A DNA stretch of 9,344 nucleotides from JBGTLW01 sp041743835 (GTDB taxonomy: Bacteria > Planctomycetota > Phycisphaerae > Phycisphaerales > Phycisphaeraceae). The stretch is taken from the NCBI GenBank assembly GCA_041743835.1, contig JBGTLW010000045.1, positions 1 through 9,344 on the forward strand, written 5' to 3'. Shown one piece after another: positions 5,221 through 9,344 of the stretch (position 1 is the first letter of the stretch; each line of letters starts with the position of its first letter). The notes beneath the pieces were generated by a model, which saw only the letters and a list, made by a program, of their open reading frames with translations, ran no database searches and was not told the origin of the DNA. The translations under genes and the position numbers were made by a program.

Positions 5221-5877
5221 ATGCAGCTTCACTTCCGGATCGGTTGTTTTACTTACAAAACTGCATTTGCAGATCAACCGTTGACCTACAACGACAGCCC
5301 CGCGATGGCGTTGATTCACGGTGACCGTCGCATGATCGAGTTCTCGCCCGATTGCCCGCCCGGCGAACGGCTCGACACGCTCTGCCACGAGTGGTGGCAC
5401 GCCAACGCGCACCATTACCCGCCGCCCCCTACGCACGACGAAGAGGCGATGGCGGACTACTACGCGACTGTGACCGCTTCTCTGTTCCGGCAAATCGAGG
5501 CCCAGGGCGGCGCGGCCGCGCTCATGGCGCTGGAGATGGACACTATGACCGGGTTCGACCCCGCCGCCTTCGGCAAGTCGCTCGCCGAGTTCGACCGCGA
5601 CCGTTGCCTTTCCTGCGCCGTGTGCCAGCAGCGCATCGCGGCAGGCAACGTATTGGTCACCCGGCCGACAGCCCACCCCAGCAACGGAGCCCCCATCGTC
5701 GGTCTGGCTTTCCACTGCCCGCATTGCGACCATGTTCAGTCCTGGACGGAGTTCTTAAACGCGGGCGGTCGCCCTACCGGCGTATGTGCGCTGGAGCCAA
5801 CATACATCGGCGGTGCCGAGGCGGCTGCATTCTGTGAGGCACATCCCGACAAGACCATGAATCACCCCGCGAGTTAG
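5221..5877 (+). CDS. HEXXH metallopeptidase with C-terminal zinc ribbon, ImmA-like context
   Basis: 218 residues. LCHEWWHANAHH places a HEXXH zinc site at 56-60. HDEEAMADYYA (72-82) offers the third ligand Glu74 or Glu75, as in ImmA/IrrE-type gluzincins. The C-terminal half (129-218) is a zinc ribbon: Cys132/Cys135 and Cys166/Cys169 in CPHCDHV. Closely similar sequence forms the stand-alone protein at 8629. The gene is convergent with the repressor and their stops overlap by four bases (TTAG). In ICEBs1 and related elements an ImmA peptidase cleaves the repressor to induce the element. The same role is inferred here because the repressor has no visible S24 autoprotease. No good Shine-Dalgarno is seen before ATG 5221, but the N-terminus is protein-like from there. 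Confidence 0.75.
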   Translation: MQLHFRIGCFTYKTAFADQPLTYNDSPAMALIHGDRRMIEFSPDCPPGERLDTLCHEWWHANAHHYPPPPTHDEEAMADYYATVTASLFRQIEAQGGAAALMALEMDTMTGFDPAAFGKSLAEFDRDRCLSCAVCQQRIAAGNVLVTRPTAHPSNGAPIVGLAFHCPHCDHVQSWTEFLNAGGRPTGVCALEPTYIGGAEAAAFCEAHPDKTMNHPAS

Positions 5878-6779
5878 GAATTCCTTTGTTTTTGTGGCGG
5901 ATTCGTCTTGTGAGGGCCGCGCCGGGGGCTGGCTTTGCGGGCGGCGGTTTTCAATCCGGCGAAGCTCTCTTGTCGGGTTGATTCGTCCGGTTCAACCTGA
6001 TCCTGCCTGAATTTCTTCGCGATGTCCCAGGCAGCAGTCAATTGGTACTGATCGGGCACTGGCTTGTCATTCTCGATGGCCTTGAGGAGGAGCTCGCGAT
6101 AGTAATCAAACTCATCCCGGCGGTCTTTCAGGGCGCTATAGGCCAGCCGGAAATCGAGGTAACCAAGGATCGCTGTCACGCCGCGCGGCGGGTTGTCGAG
6201 ACACCTTCGGTAGGTGATCATTAGGTCTTCAGACTGCAGTGCTTCAGGCGACATCTGGCCTCCTGGCATCTGTTTGTGATGCAGCTCCGCCACGCTTTCC
6301 GGTGAGAGCCTGTTTATACGCCAAGGGAGCATCAGCAACTCTCTAGCCAGCGCCACATCTCGCTCAATCTCCGGCGGCAGGGGCTGGTTGAGTGGGGTAC
6401 TCAGTGCTTTGGCTGCAATCTGGTCCCAGTCGGGGTGGGTTTCCTTCAGTTCAGGGTCTAGCCGCATCAGGTCCTTGTAAAGACGGACGGCTTCACGTCG
6501 GTATCGCGTGGCAACCTCAATCATGAGTTCTTCATCGTCGTACTCCGAAAGGGACCTGCCGGGTTGCTCTGGTGGCGGGTAGTCGTCGCGATCATCGTCT
6601 ACGAGCCAGTCGAGGGGGACATTCAGAACGCGGGCAAGCTTAAGGGCAGTCGCTGACTTGGGTTCGTGCCCTTTGTTGATGATGTCAGAGACCGCGGCTG
6701 CGCGTAAACCCACTTCTTCAGCCAAGGCGCTTTTATTTTTCCCGGCGGTTAACCGACGTATTTTCTCTGCGAAGTCCAT
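5874..6779 (-). CDS. XRE-family phage repressor without S24 domain
   Basis: 301 residues. An N-terminal helix-turn-helix covers about 1-62: AEKIRRLTAGKNKSALAEEV, then GLRAAAVSDIINKG as recognition region, ending VLNVPLDWLVDDD. The end of this domain resembles the Cro-like protein across the operator (VPLDWLVDD versus VSVDWLLDD), so the two may be paralogous. The middle and C-terminal parts (about 75-270) are helical with many Glu/Arg/Leu residues. I see no Ser/Lys LexA-type autocleavage motif. The tail (about 279-301) is strongly basic. It is divergent from the Cro-like gene over a 126-base operator region, the arrangement of a lysogeny switch. No Shine-Dalgarno is visible before ATG 6779, so it may be leaderless or weakly translated. 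Confidence 0.8.
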   Translation of the reverse strand: MDFAEKIRRLTAGKNKSALAEEVGLRAAAVSDIINKGHEPKSATALKLARVLNVPLDWLVDDDRDDYPPPEQPGRSLSEYDDEELMIEVATRYRREAVRLYKDLMRLDPELKETHPDWDQIAAKALSTPLNQPLPPEIERDVALARELLMLPWRINRLSPESVAELHHKQMPGGQMSPEALQSEDLMITYRRCLDNPPRGVTAILGYLDFRLAYSALKDRRDEFDYYRELLLKAIENDKPVPDQYQLTAAWDIAKKFRQDQVEPDESTRQESFAGLKTAARKASPRRGPHKTNPPQKQRNS

Positions 6780-6905
6780 ACATACACAGTACTTAGTGCT
6801 GCTTAAAGGCGAGACAACAACGCCTCTTGGCGGGAAAAATCAATAATTTTTACAGTTTGGGCGTTGCCGTTTCCGAAACAGGCGTTATTATCTCGCGTAT
6901 AGGCG
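6780..6905. promoter_or_regulatory. Lysogeny-switch operator region
   Basis: This AT-rich gap between divergent repressor and Cro-like genes holds several dyads: CAGTACT-T-AGTGCTG (6787-6801, one mismatch) by the repressor start; AGGCG (6807-6811) with CGCCT (6821-6825); CGCC-TCTT-GGCG (6821-6832); AAAAAT-CAATA-ATTTTT (6835-6851); and GTTTC-C-GAAAC (6869-6879). The half-site (A)GGCG(TT) recurs at least five times in both orientations. Which dyads bind repressor or Cro is not decided by sequence. Confidence 0.65.
6864..6891 (+). promoter_or_regulatory. Early promoter of the Cro-like gene with operator in its spacer
   Basis: TTGCCG (6864-6869), a 16-base spacer and TATTAT (6886-6891). The palindrome GTTTCCGAAAC (6869-6879) overlaps the end of the -35 and lies in the spacer, where a bound repressor would block polymerase. 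The start site would be near 6898, so the mRNA is almost leaderless for ATG 6906. Confidence 0.5.
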
Positions 6906-7181
6906 ATGGTGAACGCAATGACGATTGCAGACAAACTCCAAAAGTTCAAGGCAACCCTCAAGCTTCAAGCCATCGCTGACCGCGCGGGTATCAGCCGTTC
7001 ACTGCTCAGCAAGTACGCGAACCAAGGCTCCATACCGCCAGCGGACAAAGCATTCGCACTTGCAAATGCGCTTGGCGTTTCGGTGGATTGGCTTTTGGAC
7101 GACACCCAAGCGTGGCCGCCTGTATGGACCGATCGCAACCGTGCGTTTGAAAACGCCGAGCCAGAGTCCGATGCGGCCTGA
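6906..7181 (+). CDS. Cro/Ner-like XRE DNA-binding protein
   Basis: 91 residues, essentially one helix-turn-helix domain: KLQAIADRAGISRSLLSKYA (about 19-38) holds the turn and recognition helix, and ALANALGVSVDWLLDDT closes the domain at 51-67. A short acidic tail follows. It is the first rightward gene after the operator, the position of cro/ner in lambda- and Mu-like phages. It probably represses the repressor promoter and/or its own. Starts at 6906 or at Met5 (6918) are both possible; neither has a strong ribosome binding site, and the predicted promoter leaves only a few bases of leader. The similarity of its end to that of the facing repressor suggests a common origin. Confidence 0.8.
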   Translation: MVNAMTIADKLQKFKATLKLQAIADRAGISRSLLSKYANQGSIPPADKAFALANALGVSVDWLLDDTQAWPPVWTDRNRAFENAEPESDAA

Positions 7182-7272
7182 CTTTGCCCTACAGCGTCGC
7201 CTGTGCGGCGCGATTTTGTGACGGGGTGAATAACCCCACCCCGCGTCCGGCCCACAGCCTGGCGCGGGATTG

Positions 7273-7281
7273 CCCCCGGAA
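7273..7281. repeat. Short repeat copy after the Cro-like gene
   Basis: Exact CCCCCGGAA immediately before the hairpin at 7283-7313. Confidence 0.6.
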
Positions 7282-7282
7282 G

Positions 7283-7319
7283 CGGTGGCGGGCGGCGAAA
7301 GCCCCCGCCGCCGTTTAGT
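7283..7319 (+). terminator. GC-rich hairpin, likely terminator of the Cro-like transcript
   Basis: CGGTGGCGGG (7283-7292) pairs with CCCGCCGCCG (7304-7313) with one G-U. Inside it GGC-GAAA-GCC closes with a GNRA tetraloop, with one bulged C. The following T-run is weak (TTTAGTT), so termination may be partial. Confidence 0.5.
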
Positions 7320-7352
7320 TCAGCCCGCCGCCTCGCCCGACAGGAGCCTGCC

Positions 7353-7868
7353 ATGCTCAACGAGCAAACGACAGATCGAGCCAGTAAATCCCCGGACCGC
7401 ACGGCACGAGCTGGCGACGAAACAGCTCCGCCCCACGTACTAGCAGTTCGCCTGGAGCGTGCGGTAGGGCGAGGCGATCCGGACCGGATCGAGCAGCTTC
7501 GGCCGCTGCTGCTAAAGACCAGTGCAGGACGAGCAGCGTGGGCCAGCTTGATCGGTTGTGAAAATACAGGCGCAGGTCTTCGAGCGACTCCGCTCTGTGA
7601 TCCTCGATTATTCCAATCGAATCCGCGTCGACCTCTGTTCGACCAACAAGGTCCTTCAGCGCGCCTACGAAGGCGCGAATCAGGTCTTGATATGTCGGGG
7701 GGATCAGCACGTCCCGGATCACAAGGACCCGTGTCTCCGGGTCGTTCCAGTCGTAGTCTCGTCGGAGGATGTCTTCGAGTTGTTCTTGCATGGTTTCGCC
7801 TTATGCCCTGGCAGGCCGGCGGGCGATCCCATGATAACCCCACCCGCCCCGCGAGGGGCGGGATTTGA
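7353..7868 (+). other. Alternative rightward reading frame with strong ribosome binding site (possibly decayed gene)
   Basis: A 171-codon frame starts at ATG 7353, six bases after AGGAG, and ends eight bases before a good rightward terminator (7876-7910). Signals therefore favour a rightward gene. Against it, the protein after about residue 67 is Arg/Ser/Pro/Gly-rich, and GC at third positions falls to about 30 percent in 7558-7791. The start may be the remains of a gene shifted out of frame near 7550. It overlaps the leftward frame 7357-7791; at most one is fully real. Confidence 0.25.
7357..7791 (-). CDS. Uncertain leftward gene, unknown product
   Basis: 144 residues from ATG 7791. The first 80 residues look like a genuine soluble acidic protein (EDILRRDYDWNDPETRVL, IIEDHRAESLEDLRLYF). 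Hand counts give GC of about 67/30/66 percent at codon positions 1/2/3 there, a normal coding pattern. The second half (SSWPTLLVLHW onward) is less convincing, with about 80/59/59. No clear ribosome binding site or promoter precedes it, and it opposes its neighbours. The competing rightward frame from 7353 has an ideal AGGAG but an abnormal codon pattern in its second part. A short frame from GTG 7558 cannot be excluded. I do not recognise any family. Confidence 0.45.
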   Translation of the reverse strand: MQEQLEDILRRDYDWNDPETRVLVIRDVLIPPTYQDLIRAFVGALKDLVGRTEVDADSIGIIEDHRAESLEDLRLYFHNRSSWPTLLVLHWSLAAAAEAARSGPDRLALPHAPGELLVRGAELFRRQLVPCGPGIYWLDLSFAR

Positions 7869-7875
7869 ACCACTG

Positions 7876-7910
7876 CCGCGTGTGGCGTGCAAACGCCAGC
7901 GCGGTTTTTT
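7876..7910 (+). terminator. Rightward intrinsic terminator
   Basis: CCGCG (7876-7880)/CGCGG (7900-7904) and TGGCG (7883-7887)/CGCCA (7894-7898) form a two-part stem with a TG/G bulge and a TGCAAA loop. TTTTTT (7905-7910) follows. It would end transcripts coming from the Cro-like promoter. Confidence 0.75.
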
Positions 7911-7914
7911 AACC

Positions 7915-7932
7915 CCGCCCACGGATGGGCGG
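7915..7932 (+). promoter_or_regulatory. Hairpin with CGGA tetraloop
   Basis: CCGCCCA-CGGA-TGGGCGG is a perfect 7-bp stem showing GGA in its loop. The loop is smaller than the preferred CsrA hexaloop, so it is a weaker candidate site than its neighbours. Confidence 0.4.
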
Positions 7933-7939
7933 ACACACC

Positions 7940-7957
7940 GGGCTCAAGGAAGAGCCC
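7940..7957 (+). promoter_or_regulatory. Candidate CsrA-binding hairpin (AAGGAA loop)
   Basis: GGGCTC-AAGGAA-GAGCCC is a perfect 6-bp stem with a hexaloop fitting ANGGAN, about 90 bases before ATG 8046. Confidence 0.5.
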
Positions 7958-8001
7958 ACGAAATCGATCAGGGTCAGGGTTGGACATGACCTTTTTATAG
8001 C

Positions 8002-8017
8002 GGCCGATGGACCGGCC
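8002..8017 (+). promoter_or_regulatory. Candidate CsrA-binding hairpin (ATGGAC loop)
   Basis: GGCCG-ATGGAC-CGGCC is a perfect 5-bp stem with a hexaloop fitting ANGGAN, 28 bases before ATG 8046. The alternative start ATG 8007 is this loop; it has no ribosome binding site and was not chosen. Confidence 0.5.
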
Positions 8018-8031
8018 CGTGCCCGCGGAAA

Positions 8032-8043
8032 GCGAAGGATCGC
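8032..8043 (+). promoter_or_regulatory. Ribosome binding site of the 8046 gene within a GGA loop
   Basis: AAGGA (8035-8039) lies six bases before ATG 8046 and fixes that start. It falls in GCG-AAGGAT-CGC, a short 3-bp stem with an ANGGAN loop. A CsrA dimer bound here and at 8002-8017 would block ribosomes. Confidence 0.5.
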
Positions 8044-8045
8044 GC

Positions 8046-8381
8046 ATGTGCGACTGCAACCCCAAACCCGAAGAGGCCGTGAGCGTGATCTGTGAGTTGC
8101 TCAATGAGTTCAAGGCGGCGGGCCGCACGCCGAGCGTCGACGACTGGGCGGCGCAGTCCGGCATCAGCAAGGGCCACATCCACCGCGTCTTGCAGGGCAA
8201 GTGCGAGCCGTCGTGGTTCGTGGTGTTTTGCCTGGTGCGCTGCCTCGGACCGATCGAACGCTTCCGCGCGGCACAGCTGATGTTCGGGCCCGGCGATGCG
8301 CATGCGCGACTCACGCTGCTGACCTTCGACCCCCGGAACCAAACGCACTACACGACCATCCCCGGCGTCAACTCCAACTAA
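8046..8381 (+). CDS. Small helix-turn-helix protein, possible CsrA target
   Basis: 111 residues from ATG 8046, chosen over ATG 8007 because AAGGA stands six bases upstream. The N-terminus has Cys2 and Cys4, then a helix (EEAVSVICELLNEFKAAG). A helix-turn-helix-like segment follows at about 31-51 (VDDWAAQSGISKGHIHRVLQG), then a hydrophobic helix (FVVFCLVRCLGPIERFRAAQ) and a polar tail. The turn, AAQSGISKGHIHRVL, resembles XRE domains, so DNA binding is likely; I do not know the family. It is the first gene of a tight rightward run toward the transposase, a place where early regulators sit. Its leader carries GGA-loop hairpins. One short-repeat copy (8330-8338) lies inside the gene. Confidence 0.7.
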   Translation: MCDCNPKPEEAVSVICELLNEFKAAGRTPSVDDWAAQSGISKGHIHRVLQGKCEPSWFVVFCLVRCLGPIERFRAAQLMFGPGDAHARLTLLTFDPRNQTHYTTIPGVNSN

Positions 8382-8390
8382 GGCGATGAG

Positions 8391-8531
8391 ATGAGAGTTA
8401 TGCCCGCCCCCGAATGCTTTGCCAATCATCACAACGGGCCGCTGCGGTCATGGGATGAGGTCACTGCGGAGTTCAACCGGCGTTACCCCGACCGCAAGAT
8501 CAGCGCGAGTCTATGCCGAGACATCGGATAG
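8391..8531 (+). CDS. 46-residue protein, possibly DNA-binding
   Basis: Starts at ATG 8391, nine bases after the previous stop, with AAGG seven bases upstream; Met4 (8400) is a second choice. The segment SWDEVTAEFNRRYPDRKISA reads as two short helices around a turn, ending SLCRDIG. It resembles the small helix-turn-helix proteins found in phage early regions, but 46 residues give little to judge by. It is too short for most gene callers. Codon use and close packing with its neighbours support it. Confidence 0.55.
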   Translation: MRVMPAPECFANHHNGPLRSWDEVTAEFNRRYPDRKISASLCRDIG

Positions 8532-8537
8532 CGTGCC

Positions 8538-8639
8538 ATGCAAAAGTTACGGACCAACCCAGATGTGCGCCGCTTACTACTTAACCTCGATGGGCCGGCC
8601 GACCTGCCCCAAACAGCGGAGGCTCAACATGCCGCATAG
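8538..8639 (+). CDS. 33-residue small peptide gene
   Basis: ATG 8538 begins six bases after the previous stop and reads MQKLRTNPDVRRLLLNLDGP, then a short polar tail. It ends at 8639, overlapping the start of the next gene by 11 bases. No strong ribosome binding site precedes it. The packing suggests a real translated link in the run, perhaps coupling translation into the next gene. Function unknown. Confidence 0.4.
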   Translation: MQKLRTNPDVRRLLLNLDGPADLPQTAEAQHAA

Positions 8640-8970
8640 CGTTGCCTCACCCCCGCGCACCGTCGAGCCGCAGGACTGCGTAGCGCAGCCCAGCGCGAAG
8701 CGCTGCTCGTGCCCCAAGTGCGACAAGACGATCGCGGGCGGCGCGATCGTGCCAGACGGATCGCCGCTCTACTGCAACGACGCGGGCTGCTGGACCATCG
8801 TGCGTGGGACGTACTGCGACCACTGCGATCACGTGTTCGCTTGGGTCGAGACCTGCAACGAGCGCGGAGAGCCGCGCGGCCTCGTGCTCAGCGGCCCCGG
8901 CTTCGTGCGCGGCCGCAAGTCGATCGACCTCTTCCTGGCCAAGCACCCCGAAGCCCGCGGAGTCAACTGA
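8629..8970 (+). CDS. Stand-alone zinc-ribbon protein homologous to the peptidase tail
   Basis: 113 residues from ATG 8629, set by GGAGG seven bases upstream. The frame is open further upstream, but that part is not protein-like. CPKC at 28-31 and CDHCDHV at 63-69 form a zinc ribbon; further Cys at 49 and 54 may bind a second metal. From residue 28 to the end it lines up with residues 132-212 of the HEXXH peptidase: C-x2-C, IA.G, about 31 residues, C-x-H-C-D-H-V, W.E, N..G.P.G, then a C-terminal F...HP. The two clearly share one domain. The role is unknown; as a domain shared with a peptidase it could be a partner- or nucleic-acid-binding module. It overlaps the next start (TGATG). Confidence 0.75.
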   Translation: MPHSVASPPRTVEPQDCVAQPSAKRCSCPKCDKTIAGGAIVPDGSPLYCNDAGCWTIVRGTYCDHCDHVFAWVETCNERGEPRGLVLSGPGFVRGRKSIDLFLAKHPEARGVN

Positions 8971-9083
8971 TGAGACGCATCGCCCACTACCTGCTCGGCT
9001 GGCTCGACGCCCTGATCTTCGCCGCCGCGCTCTACCACGACCGCGACCGCAACCCCGACACCACCGGCCGCCACGGCGGCTAA
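8970..9083 (+). CDS. 37-residue small amphipathic protein
   Basis: ATG 8970 shares one base with the previous stop (TGATG), so translation is probably coupled. The N-terminal half (MRRIAHYLLGWLDALIFAAALY) is a hydrophobic or amphipathic helix after two Arg, and the rest is Asp/Arg/Gly-rich. It may associate with the membrane. Third codon positions are almost all G or C, as in the neighbouring genes, which supports coding. Function unknown. Confidence 0.55.
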   Translation: MRRIAHYLLGWLDALIFAAALYHDRDRNPDTTGRHGG

Positions 9084-9153
9084 CCCCCACCCCCCGGAAC
9101 TAACCCCCGCAAGCCCTAGCGCCTAACCCCGAACACCCAGCGCCTACCACCCA
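9084..9153. repeat. Short C-rich intergenic repeats before the transposase
   Basis: TAACCCC occurs at 9081, 9101 and 9124, and AGCGCCTA at 9118-9125 and 9139-9146 (21 bases apart). One exact CCCCCGGAA repeat copy is at 9091-9099. They could be protein-binding sites; nothing decides this. Confidence 0.4.
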
Positions 9154-9344
9154 ATGTCCGCACTGCCCCTCCAACTCGCCGCACCGTCTCGCCCGATCGA
9201 TTGGTCGGCCTGGGTGCCGCTCGATGTCGCGGCCAAGATGCTTGGCCGGGCCGAGGGCACGTTGCGTGCGCAGGCCCCGCAGCTCGCGGTGGACGGCACG
9301 GCCATCAAGGCCGCGCCGCCCGGCGAGTCGCGGCAGCGATGGTG
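9154..9344 (+). CDS. Probable Mu-type transposase, N-terminus only
   Basis: Open from ATG 9154 to the window end (63 codons). Residues about 19-45 (AWVPLDVAAKMLGRAEGTLR) form a helix-turn-helix followed by a wing-like stretch and RQRWW. This resembles the N-terminal DNA-binding domain of Mu-type phage transposases (MuA residues 1-76 bind the internal enhancer). Its place after a repressor/Cro pair in a phage with Mu-type terminases fits. No ribosome binding site is visible. The catalytic DDE domain would lie beyond the window, so another protein with a MerR/excisionase-like N-terminus remains possible. Confidence 0.6.
   Translation, partial: MSALPLQLAAPSRPIDWSAWVPLDVAAKMLGRAEGTLRAQAPQLAVDGTAIKAAPPGESRQRW

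Larger units (their letters stand above)
7182..7352. other. Intergenic stretch after the Cro-like gene
   Basis: It holds GGGGT-GAATA-ACCCC (7223-7237, 5-bp hairpin), a 14-base word GATTTTGTGACGGG (7212-7225) that also occurs in the csrA leader (4630-4643), an exact short-repeat copy (7273-7281), and a large hairpin (7283-7313). No gene is seen. AGGAG (7342-7346) stands six bases before ATG 7353. Confidence 0.5.
7792..8045. other. Hairpin-rich intergenic region before the small-gene run
   Basis: Besides the terminator and GGA-loop hairpins listed separately, it holds a perfect 8-bp hairpin CCCGCCCC-GCGA-GGGGCGGG (7843-7862) with a GNRA tetraloop. No convincing promoter is seen. TATAGC (7996-8001) could be a -10, but no fitting -35 stands upstream. 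A small RNA could be encoded here. Confidence 0.45.

Noticed and set aside
5086..5733. Leftward 215-codon frame opposite the peptidase
   Set aside because: The opposite strand encodes HEXXH and the zinc ribbon; this is its shadow.
7850..7925. tRNA-like sequence on the minus strand (GGTTCAAATCCC, with GGGCGGG/CCCGCCC ends)
   Set aside because: A proper T-stem cannot form, the ends are about 65 bases apart and would share bases between T- and acceptor stems. The plus strand explains the structure as a terminator.
6965..8314. A 449-codon leftward open frame, the longest complete one in the window
   Set aside because: It runs antisense to the Cro-like and 8046 genes, is Arg/Ser/Pro-rich with no domain-like stretch, and crosses two rightward terminator-like hairpins. 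GC-rich shadow.
8419..8628. Upstream extension of the zinc-ribbon gene to 8419
   Set aside because: That part is not protein-like, overlaps two better small genes, and GGAGG fixes the start at 8629.
1..9344. CRISPR array or insertion sequence
   Set aside because: No regularly spaced repeats with unique spacers, and no complete transposase bounded by terminal inverted repeats in the window.

Overview
The window looks like part of a Mu-like (transposable) prophage in a GC-rich bacterium. Three things point there: a large-terminase gene of the Mu gp28 type next to small-terminase, gp26-like and gp25-like genes; a divergent repressor/Cro pair; and, at the right edge, the start of what is probably the transposase. 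The host may be a planctomycete. This is a tentative reading based on base composition, poor Shine-Dalgarno use, and two kinds of degenerate short-period interspersed repeats that I associate with planctomycete and verrucomicrobial genomes.

Layout. 1-4718 is a leftward late block. Read from its promoter it holds a structured leader, a CsrA-like regulator, an unknown 110-residue protein, a holin/lipoprotein-like membrane protein, a small helical protein, a terminator, a gp25-like membrane/coiled-coil protein, a gp26-like protein, the small terminase and the large terminase (cut by the window edge). 4731-5114 is a leftward zinc-ribbon protein. 5221-6779 holds a rightward HEXXH metallopeptidase with a zinc-ribbon tail, convergent with a leftward XRE repressor that has no visible S24 autoprotease domain. 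6780-6905 is the operator/promoter region. 6906-7181 is a Cro/Ner-like gene. 7182-8045 is rich in hairpins, contains two rightward terminator-like structures and has one uncertain gene. 8046-9083 is a tight rightward run of five small genes. 9154 to the end is the probable transposase start. Early and late genes diverge, as in BcepMu-type rather than Mu-type phages.

The most interesting signal is a possible phage-encoded CsrA circuit. The csrA-like gene has a promoter, a leader with a long-stem intrinsic terminator (attenuator-like), and a hairpin with an ACGGAT loop 24 bases before its start codon. Upstream of the HTH gene at 8046 are further hairpins whose six-base loops fit ANGGAN, one of them enclosing the ribosome binding site. 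This is the known form of CsrA/RsmA sites.

Two other points stand out. A 9-base word (TTCCGGGGG / CCCCCGGAA) occurs 15 times, is concentrated in the late block, and forms terminator loops, ribosome-binding-site-like sequences and in-frame peptide insertions. The peptidase's zinc-ribbon tail recurs as a stand-alone protein at 8629.
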